Positions 27,028-37,409 of a stretch of DNA of 64,000 nt are shown one piece after another. Each line of letters opens with the position of its first letter. Position 1 is the first letter of the stretch. The stretch is taken from positions 233,977 through 297,976 of the forward strand of contig NZ_JAGPXX010000006.1 in the NCBI RefSeq assembly GCF_018070345.1. Reading direction: 5' to 3'. The DNA is from Streptomyces sp. F63 (GTDB lineage Bacteria > Actinomycetota > Actinomycetes > Streptomycetales > Streptomycetaceae). The position numbers and the translations under genes were made by a program. The notes beneath the pieces were generated by a model that saw only the letters and a list, made by a program, of their open reading frames with translations, searched no databases and had not been told where the DNA came from.

Positions 27028-27960
27028 ATGCCGAGTGACATGGTCGTCGTGGGAATCGACGGCTCACCGCAGAGCAGGGCCGCGGCGGACTGGGCCGCCC
27101 GGGAGGCCCGGCGCACCGGCCGACCGCTGCGCCTGGTCCACGCCTGGCATCCGGTGGCCGGCGACGCCGACTACCCCGTGCACGCCGAGTCCCGCCACCG
27201 CTGGGTGGAGAACCGGCTGAGCCTGGTCCACCAGACGCTCGCCGAGCGCTGGCCCGGTCTGCGGATCGAGGTGGAGAGGGTCGCGGACGCGCCCGTCAAG
27301 GTGCTGCTCGCGGAGGAGGCGGACCTGCTGGTCCTCGGCTCCCGGGGGCTCTCGGGGATGTCCGGGCACCTGCTGGGCTCGGTGAGCCTGTCCGTCATCG
27401 CGCGCACGGCGCGGCCGGTGGCGCTGGTCCGCGCCGACTACGACGGGCGGGCCGAGGAGTCCGGCACGGTCGTCCTCGGGCTCGACCTGCGGCACTACGG
27501 GGACGCGCCCATCGACTTCGCCTTCCGCGCGGCGGCGGCCCGGGGCGCGGAACTCGCCGTCGTCCACGCCTGGAACCCGCAGCGGGTCTACGGCTACGCC
27601 TCCGCCCCGCTGGACGACGAGTTGACCGCGGAGTTCCAGGACCAGGAGGAACACTCCCTCGCCGCGGTCCTCGCACCGTGGCGGGCCAAGTACGCGGACG
27701 TCGCCGTCACCGAGCGGGTGCTGTCCGGCGCCGCGGGCCGGGTGCTGATCGAGGCCGCCGGCGGGGCCGACCTGCTGGTCACCGGTCACCAGCTCCATCC
27801 CCCCGGGCGCGGTTCGCGGATCGGGCACGTCACCCACGGAGTCCTGCACCACGCCGCCTGCCCGGTCGCCGTCGTGCCCCACGACGGCGAGCCCGACGGC
27901 CGGGGCCAGGCGGGGACGGGCGGCGCGGCGGCGGAGCCGGACGGCGACCGGGCGGCCTGA
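27028..27960 (+). CDS. Universal stress protein, two-domain
   Basis: 310 residues. Domain 1 has DMVVVGIDGSPQSRAAADWA and VLGSRGLSGMSGHLLGSVSL. Domain 2 has LVTGHQLHPPGRGSRIGHVT and ACPVAVVPHD, with a less canonical loop. The ATG at 27028 was chosen over an in-frame GTG at 27007 because GGAGGAG sits just before it and homology starts here. The C-terminal 20 residues are Gly/Ala-rich. It is the third stress-protein gene in this direction within 4 kb. Confidence 0.92.
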   Translation: MPSDMVVVGIDGSPQSRAAADWAAREARRTGRPLRLVHAWHPVAGDADYPVHAESRHRWVENRLSLVHQTLAERWPGLRIEVERVADAPVKVLLAEEADLLVLGSRGLSGMSGHLLGSVSLSVIARTARPVALVRADYDGRAEESGTVVLGLDLRHYGDAPIDFAFRAAAARGAELAVVHAWNPQRVYGYASAPLDDELTAEFQDQEEHSLAAVLAPWRAKYADVAVTERVLSGAAGRVLIEAAGGADLLVTGHQLHPPGRGSRIGHVTHGVLHHAACPVAVVPHDGEPDGRGQAGTGGAAAEPDGDRAA

Positions 27961-28160
27961 CACGGGCGGCCTGACACGGGCGGCCTGCCCGCCCCGTGTG
28001 GCCGGCCCGGGGCGGGCGCGGACGGTGGCGCGCAGTCCGCAAGCCCGCGGTGGACACCCGGCTCCGGGCCGCGGGCGCTCCGGGAGCTGCCCGCCGGGTA
28101 GCGGCCGGTGGCCGGGCAGGCTGCCCGCGCCCGGCCGCAGGGCCGCCCCGGCCGTCTCGG

Positions 28161-28303
28161 GCCGGGCCGGGTCAGGCCAGGTCAGGTCAGGCCTGGTCGG
28201 GCCGGGTCGGGCCAGGTCAGGCCGGGCCAGGTCAGGCCGGGTCGGGCCGGGTGGGGCCGGGCCGGGTCGGGTCGGGCCGGGGCAGGCCGGGTCAGGCCAG
28301 GTC
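28161..28303. repeat. Degenerate tandem repeat of GGTCAGGCC/GGTCGGGCC units
   Basis: About 140 bases built from 5- to 10-bp words GGTCAGGCC, GGTCGGGCC and GGCCAGGTCA. The array reaches into the last codons of the convergent nitroreductase gene, whose TGA (28294-28292) lies inside a unit. Such arrays form by slippage and could act as a terminator-like or recombination-prone spacer. Confidence 0.85.
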
Positions 28304-29308
28304 GAGGACCTCCTCCACCGGGCGGCGCGGGGTCCGCGGTCCCGCCGGTCCGTAGCCCAGGCGGATCACCATCTGCACCACGCCCATGGAGGTCTCCGGG
28401 TCCCGCACGATCCAGCGCAGGTCGGGCCACTCCAGGGCCTGCGAGGTCAGGGACGAGGCCAGGCCCTCCCGGGTGGCCAGCAGCAGGACCCGCTCCATCG
28501 CCTGGCCCGCCCGCAGCCAGTCGGCCGGACGGTCCTCCGCCGTGCCGAGCAGGGCCAGCTGCGGAGAGGTCTCGAAGAGGGCCGTCTCCCGGTCCGGCGG
28601 GGCGTCACGGCCCGCGAAATCGCGGACCGGGGCCGCCCCGCCGTACGGGCGCGGGCCGAAGGCGTACTCCGGCACGCCGTCGCCGGTCGTCACCGGCACG
28701 TCGGCGCCGGTGCGGATCCAGCGCTCGATGTCCGCGCGGATGCCGGGGTCCGACCCGGAGCGGCCCTCGGCGTCCCGGACGAGGGCGAGCACCGACCGCA
28801 GATGCCAGAGGCCGGGGAAGGTGAGGTCGGCCCCCTCGGCGCGGGCGGCCTCGGCCAGTGCGGCCCTCAGCTCCTCGGGGACGCGCCGGCCGGTGAACGG
28901 GAAGCGGCTGGTGTGCCGGAGCGGGATGGCGGGCCGCAGCCCCGCCAGTTCCGCCGGGTCCGCCGGCCCCGCCGGGTCCGGGCCGGCGCCGGCCGTCCCG
29001 GTCAGGTGCACGGTGGCCAGCAGTCCGGGGTCCGCCGGGTCCGGCAGCAGCCGGACCCCGGGCCGCAGCCCCTCACCGGCCGCGGCCACCCGGAGGTTGA
29101 GCAGTGCCGCGCCGCAGCCGATGTGCAGCGCCCGGCCCTCCGGGTCGGCGTGCGGCATGGCGCGCTCCGCGTCGCGGCGCAGCTCCACGGTGTCGCTGCC
29201 GGGGCGGTGACGGAACCGCCAGGGCTGCGCGTTGTGCATGGACGGGGCAGCCGTGGCCTCCCGGACCAGGTCCGTCACGAGTGTGGTGTCGAGCGGTCGT
29301 GCTGGCAT
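28292..29308 (-). CDS. Acg-type nitroreductase family FMN oxidoreductase
   Basis: A 338-residue double-nitroreductase-fold protein. The N-terminal EATAAPSMHNAQPWRFRHRP is the hallmark of the Acg subfamily (M. tuberculosis Rv2032/Rv3127/Rv3131, DosR-controlled). Further on, ALHIGCGAALLNLRVAAAG, SPQLALLGTAEDRPADWLRA and GLASSLTSQALEW follow that family. FMN may be sequestered rather than used for nitroreduction. AGGAGG precedes ATG 29308. A partial palindrome (TGACCG-GC-CGCGGA, 29360-29373) lies at a suitable upstream distance. Confidence 0.88.
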   Translation of the reverse strand: MPARPLDTTLVTDLVREATAAPSMHNAQPWRFRHRPGSDTVELRRDAERAMPHADPEGRALHIGCGAALLNLRVAAAGEGLRPGVRLLPDPADPGLLATVHLTGTAGAGPDPAGPADPAELAGLRPAIPLRHTSRFPFTGRRVPEELRAALAEAARAEGADLTFPGLWHLRSVLALVRDAEGRSGSDPGIRADIERWIRTGADVPVTTGDGVPEYAFGPRPYGGAAPVRDFAGRDAPPDRETALFETSPQLALLGTAEDRPADWLRAGQAMERVLLLATREGLASSLTSQALEWPDLRWIVRDPETSMGVVQMVIRLGYGPAGPRTPRRPVEEVLDLA

Positions 29309-29445
29309 ACCGCACCTCCTCGGGTGGTGTGCGGGCCCGGTTTCCCCCGGCGGTCCCCGTGACCGGCCGCGGACGAACGGGTCTCTCCCTCCACGGTAGA
29401 TCGTCCCGCCCGGATCCGGCCGGGGAGCAGCGGAAACGCTCCGTC

Positions 29446-29460
29446 GGGGCGGTCCGCCCC
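29446..29460. terminator. Possible terminator hairpin after the SpoIIE gene
   Basis: GGGGCGG-T-CCGCCCC is a perfect 7-bp inverted repeat, 33 bases beyond the SpoIIE-type stop codon on the minus strand, with no T-run. It could equally be an operator for the nitroreductase gene. Confidence 0.3.
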
Positions 29461-29492
29461 GCGGGCCGCGCGAGCCCGGTCCCCCGGTGCCG

Positions 29493-30905
<1,413 letters not shown>

Positions 30906-31044
30906 TCACGAGTATGCCCATGTCATGCGAGGTCCCGGCCCGGGGCCCGCCCTCCGGTCGCCCGTCCGCGCCTGCGGGAGGGGAGCCGCCGGGCGGTGCG
31001 GGGGTGCGGCCGGCATCGGGGCCGGGGTGCCCGCGCCGGTCCGT

Positions 31045-31713
31045 TCACTCCGTTTCGATGCGGCGGCCGGACAGGCGTTCGGGTTCGAGGAGGACCCAGA
31101 AATCGCGGACGCCGCCCGCCCAGGGTTCCGCATGGGCGAGGTCCACCAAGCGGCCGACCAGGTCCGGGTCCGTGACATGCCGGGCCTGTCCGACGAGGAG
31201 CACGCTCCAGCCGCGGCTCATGGCGTCGTCGACCGCGTCCACCTCGAAGGCGACGCGGTGGCCCGCCGCCCGCGCGGGCACGGTCCCCGGCGCGGTCCGG
31301 TACCCGAGCCGGCCGTGGTCGACCACATAGTTGACCGGGACGATGACGGGATCGCCGGCCAGCAGCAGGCCGACCCGCCCCACGCCCCGTGAGGAGAGCA
31401 GGGTCCAGCACTCCTCGGCGCCGAGAGGCACCAGCCGCGGATGGGCCGCGCCCCTGCCCCGGCCGGGCGGCCGGTCCGCACCGACCCCGCGCAGTACGTC
31501 GACGGACGTGCCGAGGGCACCGGCCAGCCGGGCGATGCCGGGCGCGCTGGGATCGGCGGAGTGCTCCTCCAGATACGCCAGATAGCCCGGCGCCATCCCG
31601 GCCCGGGCCGCGGCCTCCTCGCGGCTGAGTCCCAGCCGCTCGCGCTGGAGGCTGATGCGGCGCCCGATGTCGCCCGGTTCCGGAGTCCTGTGGGCCTTAC
31701 CGTTCTCCGACAC
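31045..31713 (-). CDS. Helix-turn-helix plus PPOX (flavin/F420-binding split barrel) protein
   Basis: About 222 residues. An XRE-type helix-turn-helix (GRRISLQRERLGLSREEAAA, AGMAPGYLAYLEEHSADPSA) is joined to a pyridoxamine-5'-phosphate-oxidase-like barrel (CWTLLSSRGVGRVGLLLAGD, VIVPVNYVVDHGRLGYRTAP, HRVAFEVDAVDDAMSRGWSV). The barrel may sense flavin or F420 and alter DNA binding. GTG 31713 was chosen since GGAAGGA lies at correct spacing; GTG 31719 and 31734 are in frame. A close paralogue is at 48509-49174. Confidence 0.85.
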   Translation of the reverse strand: MSENGKAHRTPEPGDIGRRISLQRERLGLSREEAAARAGMAPGYLAYLEEHSADPSAPGIARLAGALGTSVDVLRGVGADRPPGRGRGAAHPRLVPLGAEECWTLLSSRGVGRVGLLLAGDPVIVPVNYVVDHGRLGYRTAPGTVPARAAGHRVAFEVDAVDDAMSRGWSVLLVGQARHVTDPDLVGRLVDLAHAEPWAGGVRDFWVLLEPERLSGRRIETE

Positions 31714-31984
31714 GGCCACGCTTCCTTCCGTCACAGCTCGGGGCCCCCGTCACCAGGTTGGCCCGGTACGCCGCGGTCCGCCCGTCCGGGACGGCCGCCC
31801 GGCCGTGGTGGTCCGGCCGTGGTGGTCCGGTCCCCGCCGCCGTACGGCGGTGCGGGCACCGGGCGGAGGCCTCCGCCGCCGGTGGTTCCGGCCCGGCGGA
31901 CGCGGCCGAGGGAGCCGGGACCGCCCGGTGCCGGGGCGGGCTCGCGGCGGACGCGCCGCCGGGCACCGGGCGGGCCGCCGGGGG

Positions 31985-32410
31985 TCAGGCCGGCCGGTCC
32001 CCGGCGGGTTCGGCCGCAGGGCGCCGGCCGTCCTCCTCCGCTCCGCCGCGCCACGGCGGCGGAGCGGCCGAACGGCGCGCGGTCTGCCGGCTGCCCAGGG
32101 TCCGCTCCACCTGGCGGCGCAGCCGGTCCTGCAGCCGGTCGGTGGCCTCCTGGCTGGTGGCCTCCCGGGCGTGGGCGACCACGAGGTCCGGGCCGATCCG
32201 CAGTTCGGCCGCGGCGGTCCAGGGGTGCTCGGCGTGGTGGGCGTTCGCCCGGGCGATCCGCACACCGCCGGTCACGGGAGGCAGCCCCTGCCGGTCCAGC
32301 ACCGCGCCGATCTTCGCCCGGAGGTACTCCAGCGCACCCTCCCCGACCTTGCCCTCGGCTCGCACCCGCACGGCCTCGGCGCCGCGGATCCCGGTTTCCC
32401 TGGCGGTCAT
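31985..32410 (-). CDS. HPF/RaiA-like ribosome-associated protein
   Basis: 141 residues. The region TARETGIRGAEAVRVRAEGK, GALEYLRAKIGAVLDRQ, then AAAELRIGPDLVVAHAREAT and DRLQDRLRRQVERTL follows the beta-alpha-beta-beta-beta-alpha order of hibernation-promoting factors. HPF-fold proteins dimerise or silence ribosomes in dormancy; a related protein (DATIN, Rv0079) is in the DosR regulon. The C-terminal tail is low complexity. ATG 32410 has GAGGGAG upstream. A 6-2-6 palindrome lies 67-80 bp upstream. The family call is moderate, since similarity is mostly structural. Confidence 0.65.
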   Translation of the reverse strand: MTARETGIRGAEAVRVRAEGKVGEGALEYLRAKIGAVLDRQGLPPVTGGVRIARANAHHAEHPWTAAAELRIGPDLVVAHAREATSQEATDRLQDRLRRQVERTLGSRQTARRSAAPPPWRGGAEEDGRRPAAEPAGDRPA

Positions 32411-32476
32411 TCGGACCACTCCCTCGTCGTTCCGTCCTGACGGCCTCAGTCTTCTGCCGGAGCTGCACCCGACCCA

Positions 32477-32490
32477 GGGCCCATCGGCCC
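32477..32490. promoter_or_regulatory. Candidate OsdR/DevR-type box before the HPF-like gene
   Basis: GGGCCC-AT-CGGCCC, one mismatch from a perfect 6-2-6 palindrome, lies 67-80 bp upstream of the start at 32410. Confidence 0.45.
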
Positions 32491-32532
32491 CGGCCCGGAG
32501 GGCCGTGAGACCTGCCGTTGATCACTTTCGGC

Positions 32533-32564
32533 CCGGTGTCCCGGTGTCCCGGTGTCCCGGTGTC
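32533..32564. repeat. Four tandem CCGGTGTC units
   Basis: Four perfect 8-bp copies of CCGGTGTC lie between the HPF-like promoter and the stress-protein 3' end. Slippage-prone. Confidence 0.9.
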
Positions 32565-32570
32565 CCGGCC

Positions 32571-32590
32571 GCACGGGCCGGGGCCCGTGC
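32571..32590 (-). terminator. Hairpin downstream of the stress-protein gene
   Basis: GCACGGGCC-GG-GGCCCGTGC is a perfect 9-bp inverted repeat located 54-73 bases past the stop codon (32644) of the minus-strand stress-protein gene. No T-run follows, as is common for actinomycete terminators. Confidence 0.55.
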
Positions 32591-32643
32591 GGTCCCGCAC
32601 CGGGAGGGTTGCCGCGGGACCGGCGGTGCCGCCCCCCGGACCG

Positions 32644-33513
32644 TCACTCGTGCGGGACGACCGCCACGGGGCAGTGGGCGTGCTGGGTGGCGGCCTGGCT
32701 GACCGAGCCGAGCCGCAGACCGGCGAAGCCGCCGCGGCCCCGCGCGCCGACGACGAGCAGCCGGGCCTCCTCGCTCGCCTCCACCAGGGACTCCCGGGCG
32801 CGGCCCCGGATCAGCCGGTGCTCGACCGGCACGTCCGGGTACCGGTCGCGCCAGCCGGCCAGCGACTCGGCCAGCAGCCGCTCCTCGTCGGCCTTGAGCA
32901 TCCCGGGCTCGTACGCGTAGGGGGCCGACGGGTCCTCGGGCGGCGGCACCGCGACACTCCACTCCGACCAGGCGTGCAGGGCGACCAGCCCCGCCTCCTG
33001 GGCCGCCGCCTCCTCGAAGGCGAAGCCGATCGCCGTCTCGCCCGCCGGGGAGCCGTCGACCCCGACGAGCACCGGCCCGGTGCCGTCCGTCCTGCCGCGG
33101 ACCACCAGCACCGGGCAACGGCTGTGCGCCGCCAGCTGCCCCGCGACCGAGCCGATCAGCAGGCGGGCGAAGCCGCCCAGGCCCCGGCTGCCGACCACCA
33201 TCAGGGCGGCCCGCCCGGACCGCTCCTCCAGGACGGTGAGCGCTTCCCCGGTGACGACCTCACCGGAGACCTCCGTCCCCGGGACGGCCGTCCGGGCCCG
33301 CTCCTCCGCCTCGGTCACGATCCGCTGCGCCTCGTACCGCAGGTCGCCCTCGACCGCCCCGAGGGGCATGTGCGTCGAGGGCCAGACGAAGGCGTGCACC
33401 ACCCGCAGCGGGCGGTTGCGGTACTTCGCCTCCCGGGCCGCGACCTCGACGGCCTCCAGACCGGACGGTGATCCGTCCACGCCCACCACCACAGGACCGT
33501 TCCTCGTCATCAC
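32644..33513 (-). CDS. Universal stress protein, two-domain
   Basis: 289 residues with two well-preserved Usp domains: GPVVVGVDGSPSGLEAVEVA and VVGSRGLGGFARLLIGSVAG, then GTGPVLVGVDGSPAGETAIG and VVGARGRGGFAGLRLGSVSQ with HCPVAVVPHE. Both domains keep the ATP-type loop. ATG 33513 and a second Met follow AGGTGACCGGTG. A 6-2-6 palindrome lies 62-75 bp upstream. It is the fourth stress protein of the block and is transcribed opposite to the other three. Confidence 0.94.
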   Translation of the reverse strand: MMTRNGPVVVGVDGSPSGLEAVEVAAREAKYRNRPLRVVHAFVWPSTHMPLGAVEGDLRYEAQRIVTEAEERARTAVPGTEVSGEVVTGEALTVLEERSGRAALMVVGSRGLGGFARLLIGSVAGQLAAHSRCPVLVVRGRTDGTGPVLVGVDGSPAGETAIGFAFEEAAAQEAGLVALHAWSEWSVAVPPPEDPSAPYAYEPGMLKADEERLLAESLAGWRDRYPDVPVEHRLIRGRARESLVEASEEARLLVVGARGRGGFAGLRLGSVSQAATQHAHCPVAVVPHE

Positions 33514-33574
33514 CGGTCACCTCTCCACTCGCTCTCTGCCCCGGGCCGGGTACGGAAGCCGCGGGGACCCCGCC

Positions 33575-33588
33575 GGGCCGGACGGCCG
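33575..33588. promoter_or_regulatory. Candidate OsdR/DevR-type box before a stress-protein gene
   Basis: GGGCCG-GA-CGGCCG, the same sequence as the site at 17059-17072 apart from orientation of the centre, lies 62-75 bp upstream of the stress-protein start at 33513. Confidence 0.5.
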
Positions 33589-33915
33589 TGCGCCCCGGCG
33601 GACCGGAGGCGACGCGGCGCGGGCCGGGCACCGTGCCCTCGTGCCGGGCGGTATCCCGGTCTCCTTCCAGCACACCACCGCGAACGCCCGCACGGCAGGG
33701 CCCGGCGGGCCACTTGGCGGGGCCCACCGGCCCCGACGGGTGGCGGACGGCCGCCGCGCCCCGCAGCGCCCGGACGGGACGGCGTCCGTTCGCGGGTTCC
33801 CGGGCGGGACGGACGGCACGCGCCCGGGTCCGCGCGCGGTCGGCGCGTGCCCGCCGACCGCCGCGGCCTCGTGCGGGGCGCGTGCGGCGCTGCGGGCCGG
33901 CGCGGGCGCCTGCTC

Positions 33916-33990
33916 CGGTGCCTCACGGTGCGGACGGCCCCGGCGCCTCACGGTGCGGACGGCCCCGGTGCCTCACGGTGCGGACCGCCC
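33916..33990. repeat. Three tandem 25-bp repeats
   Basis: Three adjacent 25-bp units, each with the core CCTCACGGTGCGGA, differ at one or two bases. They lie in the non-coding stretch upstream of the P-type ATPase gene. Confidence 0.9.
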
Positions 33991-34289
33991 CGGCGCGGTC
34001 CGGTAGCCCTTCCGCGGCGGCCGTCCGCCCTCCGTGCCCGCCGCACCGGCCGTCGCGGGTCCCCGCGGACCGGCCGCTCGGTGGTCCGCGGGGGGATCGG
34101 TTCGGGTCCGCGGGACCCGTGGGGCCCCGTGCCACCCGCGCGGGCCGGGGTGCCCCGTGCCACCCGCGCGTCCGGCCGCGCGCCCACCCGTGCACCGCGC
34201 GGCGCCTCTCCCCACGATGCGCCCCCGCTCCACGGCCGGCAACCCGCGCGGGCGGCCCCACGGTGGCCCCGCCGGGCCGCGCCGCGCAA

Positions 34290-34303
34290 GGGCCCACGGG
34301 CCC
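34290..34303. promoter_or_regulatory. Candidate OsdR/DevR-type box before the P-type ATPase
   Basis: GGGCCC-AC-GGGCCC is a perfect 6-bp inverted repeat with a 2-bp centre, 58-71 bp upstream of the ATPase ATG, the same distance as at other genes of the block. Confidence 0.5.
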
Positions 34304-34360
34304 CGCCCGTACCCCGGAGGCCCTGTTGCAGGGCCCGGGCCTTGGGGGAAGGCTGCGAGC

Positions 34361-37186
34361 ATGGTGAGGGATGAGGAGGCTCCGGTCGCGACACCGTCCG
34401 CGTCCGGCCTGTCCGCGGCGGAGGCCGCCGCGCGGCTGGAGCGGTACGGCCCGAACATCGTCAGCGCGGCCCGCCCCACGCCGCTGTGGCACCGGATCGG
34501 CACCCAGCTGCGGGACCCGCTGATCCTGGTCCTGCTGGTGGCCATCGCGCTGACCGTCGCGACCGGCGACTACCTCGACACCTCGATCATCTCCTTCGTC
34601 GTCGTGGTCAACTCGGCCGTCGGCGTGGCCCAGGAGGTCCGCGCCGAGCGGGCCGTCATGGCGCTGCGCGCGCTGAGCGCGCCCGGCGCCCGGGTGGTGC
34701 GGGGCGGGGAGGAACGCCATGTGCCGTCCTCCGAGGTGGTGCCCGGGGACCTGGTGCTGCTCGGGGAGGGCGACATCGTCCCGGCGGACGGGGAACTGCT
34801 GGAGGAGGCCGCGCTGCTCGTCGACGAGTCCTCGCTGACGGGCGAGGCGGAGCCGGTGGGCAAGCCGCTGCCCGCGGACGGGGAACCGCGGCCCGCCGTG
34901 TCGGCGGGCACCGTCGTCGTACGGGGCCGGGCCCGCTTCGTCGTCACCGCCACGGGCGCGGACAGCGCCACCGGCCGGATCGCCGCCCTGATGACGACGA
35001 AGCCCGCGGCGACACCGCTGCAGCGCCGGCTCGCCGCGTTCGGCCGGGTGCTGGCCGCCGTCGCCGTGGTGCTCTGCCTCGTGGTGCTGGCGATCGGGCT
35101 GCTGCGCGGGCAGGACGCGGAGCTGATGGCGGTCACGGCGATCAGCCTGGTGGTCGCCGCCGTCCCCGAGTCGCTGCCGGCCGTGGTCACCCTCGGGCTG
35201 GCGCTGGGCGCCCGGCGCATGGCGGAGCGCAACGCGATCGTGCGGCGGCTGCCGGCCGTGGAGACCCTGGGCTCGGTCACCGTCATCGCCACCGACAAGA
35301 CCGGCACCCTGACCGAGGGCCGGATGTCCGCCCAGCGGCTCTGGACCCGGCACGGCACCGCGGCGGTCTCCGGCACCGGCTACGCCCCCGCGGGCCGGGT
35401 GGAGCGCGAGGACACCGAACTGCGGCCGGACACGGCACCGGACGTCACGGAGCTGCTCACCGCCGCCGTGCTCTGCAACGACGCCGCCCTGCAGGCCCCG
35501 GACGCCGGGGACGGCCGGGGCGGCGAGGCCCGGTCGAGCGCCCAGGGGGACGAGGCCGACTGGCACGCCCTGGGCGACCCGACGGAGGCCGCCCTGCTCA
35601 CCGCCGGGGCCCGGCTGGGCCTCGACCGGGAGGCGCTGGTCCGGCAGTGGCCGCGGACGGAGGAGATCCCGTTCACCAGCGACCGGGCGCGGATGACCAC
35701 CGTCCACCGCCGCCCCGGCGGCGGACTGCGCGTCATCTGCAAGGGCGCGCCCGAGGTGGTGCTCGTCCCCGAGGTGCTGGCCGACGGCGCCACGGCGCTC
35801 GCCGAGGCCGCGGAGGCCGCCCGGGAACTGGCCGGGGAGGGCTACCGGGTGCTGGCCGTCGCCGTCGCCGACCGCGCGGAACCGCCGGAGAGCGAGGACG
35901 ACCGGGAGTCCGGGCTGGGCCTGCTGGGACTGATCGGCATCCTCGACCCGCCGCGGGAGGCCGCGGCCGTGACGGTGGCGGCCTGCCGCCGGGCCGGGAT
36001 CGTCCCCGTCCTCATCACCGGAGACCACCCGCTGACCGCCGGAGTGGTGGCGCGGCGCCTCGGCGTGGTGGAGGCGGCGGACGGGGCGGACGAGGTCACC
36101 ACCGGCGACCGCCTCCGCGACGGCTCCGCCGGCGATCTGACCAGGCCGCGGGTCTTCGCCCGCACCAGCCCCGAGCAGAAACTCGACATCGTGCAGGCCT
36201 GGCGCGGCGCCGGCCACGTCGTGGCCATGACGGGCGACGGCGTCAACGACGGCCCGGCGCTGCACCGTGCCGACATCGGCGTCGCCATGGGCCGCCGCGG
36301 CACCGAGGTGGCCCGGCAGGCCGCCGACCTGGTGCTGGCGGACGACGACCTGGGCACGGTGGTCGCCGCCGTCGAGGAGGGCCGCCGGGTCTACGCCAAT
36401 GTGCGGCGGTTCCTGCTCTACGGGCTGGCGGGCGGCACGGCGGAGATCCTGGTGATGCTGCTCGGCCCGTTCCTCGGCATGCCGCTGCCGCTGCTGCCCG
36501 CCCAGATCCTCTGGATCAACCTGCTGACCCACGGCCTGCCGGGGGTGGCCCTCGGCGCCGAGCCGGTGGCCCCCGACACGATGCGGCAGCCGCCGAGGCC
36601 GCCGGAGGAGAGCGTGCTCGGCGCGGGACTGTGGCCGCGCATCCTCGCCATGGGCCTGGTGATCACCGCCGCCTCGCTGGGGGTGGGGGTCTGGGCCCAC
36701 GAGACCGGGCGGCCCTGGCAGACCATGGTGTTCCTGGTCCTGGGCGCCACCCAGCTCGGGGTGGGCCTGGCCTCCCGGGCCCGGCCGGGCACCCTCACCA
36801 ATCCGTTCCTGCTGGCCGGGATCGCCGCCGCGCTGGCGCTGCAGATCGCCGGCGTCTACCTGCCGCCGCTGCAGAAGCTGCTCGGGACGGAAGCGCTGAG
36901 CGCGGGCGATCTGGCGATCGGCTGCGCCCTCTCGGCGGTCGGCTACGCCGCGATGCGCCTGCAGGCGCGGCTGTCGGACCGCGCGGACCGCGCGGACCGC
37001 GCGGAGCCCGCGGAACGGGCGGACGGACCGGCGGAGACCCCGGCCGTTCCCCCGTACTCCGGCTCCGCCAACTCCTCCGGCTCCGCCAACTCCTCCGGTG
37101 CCCCCGGCTCCTCCGAGTCATCCCGTTCGTCCCGGTCGTCCGGGTCCTCCGGACCCACGGAGGACCGGGCGCAGGCGGACGGCTGA
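34361..37186 (+). CDS. Cation-transporting P-type ATPase (type II, CtpF-like)
   Basis: A 941-residue membrane pump. An N-terminal actuator-associated domain (LSAAEAAARLERYGPNIVSA), transmembrane pair, actuator loop (VDESSLTGEAEPVG), the phosphorylation site DKTGTLTEG (Asp about 312), a nucleotide-binding domain and the hinge MTGDGVNDGPAL (about 625) are followed by six C-terminal transmembrane segments. The ion is not certain; type IIA/B pumps carry Ca2+ or other cations. M. tuberculosis ctpF is in the DosR regulon. The last 45 residues are Ser/Gly-rich low complexity. ATG 34361 follows GGGGGAAGG. A regulator-like palindrome and a hairpin precede it. Confidence 0.93.
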   Translation: MVRDEEAPVATPSASGLSAAEAAARLERYGPNIVSAARPTPLWHRIGTQLRDPLILVLLVAIALTVATGDYLDTSIISFVVVVNSAVGVAQEVRAERAVMALRALSAPGARVVRGGEERHVPSSEVVPGDLVLLGEGDIVPADGELLEEAALLVDESSLTGEAEPVGKPLPADGEPRPAVSAGTVVVRGRARFVVTATGADSATGRIAALMTTKPAATPLQRRLAAFGRVLAAVAVVLCLVVLAIGLLRGQDAELMAVTAISLVVAAVPESLPAVVTLGLALGARRMAERNAIVRRLPAVETLGSVTVIATDKTGTLTEGRMSAQRLWTRHGTAAVSGTGYAPAGRVEREDTELRPDTAPDVTELLTAAVLCNDAALQAPDAGDGRGGEARSSAQGDEADWHALGDPTEAALLTAGARLGLDREALVRQWPRTEEIPFTSDRARMTTVHRRPGGGLRVICKGAPEVVLVPEVLADGATALAEAAEAARELAGEGYRVLAVAVADRAEPPESEDDRESGLGLLGLIGILDPPREAAAVTVAACRRAGIVPVLITGDHPLTAGVVARRLGVVEAADGADEVTTGDRLRDGSAGDLTRPRVFARTSPEQKLDIVQAWRGAGHVVAMTGDGVNDGPALHRADIGVAMGRRGTEVARQAADLVLADDDLGTVVAAVEEGRRVYANVRRFLLYGLAGGTAEILVMLLGPFLGMPLPLLPAQILWINLLTHGLPGVALGAEPVAPDTMRQPPRPPEESVLGAGLWPRILAMGLVITAASLGVGVWAHETGRPWQTMVFLVLGATQLGVGLASRARPGTLTNPFLLAGIAAALALQIAGVYLPPLQKLLGTEALSAGDLAIGCALSAVGYAAMRLQARLSDRADRADRAEPAERADGPAETPAVPPYSGSANSSGSANSSGAPGSSESSRSSRSSGSSGPTEDRAQADG

Positions 37187-37409
37187 AACGGAGGGCCGGT
37201 GCGGCCGGGCCGGCTCCGTCGGGAGGGAGCCGTGCCCCGGCGGCATCGCCGCCGGAGGAGGGCACGCGGCCGGCCGTGCGCCGGGCTCCGGAGCGGTCGG
37301 CGCCGCCCGGGGCCGTACCCCGCGCGAGAGACGGCGGCGGGCCCGGTGCGGAGCGGCGACCGGTGCCCGGGCGGACCGGTGGCCGGGTCCCTCGGGTCGC
37401 CCGGGGGCG

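Larger units (their letters stand above)
33514..34360. other. Long non-coding stretch with short repeats
   Basis: About 850 bases between the divergent stress-protein and P-type ATPase genes. Open frames here are Arg/Pro/Ala-rich shadows. It holds two candidate regulator boxes (33575-33588 and 34290-34303), a 3x25-bp tandem repeat (33916-33990), a repeated CCCCGTGCCACCCGCGCG word near 34130-34175 and a perfect 7-3-7 hairpin GGCCCTG-TTG-CAGGGCC (34319-34335) just before the ATPase start. Confidence 0.6.

Noticed and set aside
33517..33951. Minus-strand 144-codon frame upstream of a Usp gene
   Set aside because: It is Arg/Pro/Ala-rich and overlaps tandem repeats and a candidate regulator site, with no homology to any family I know.
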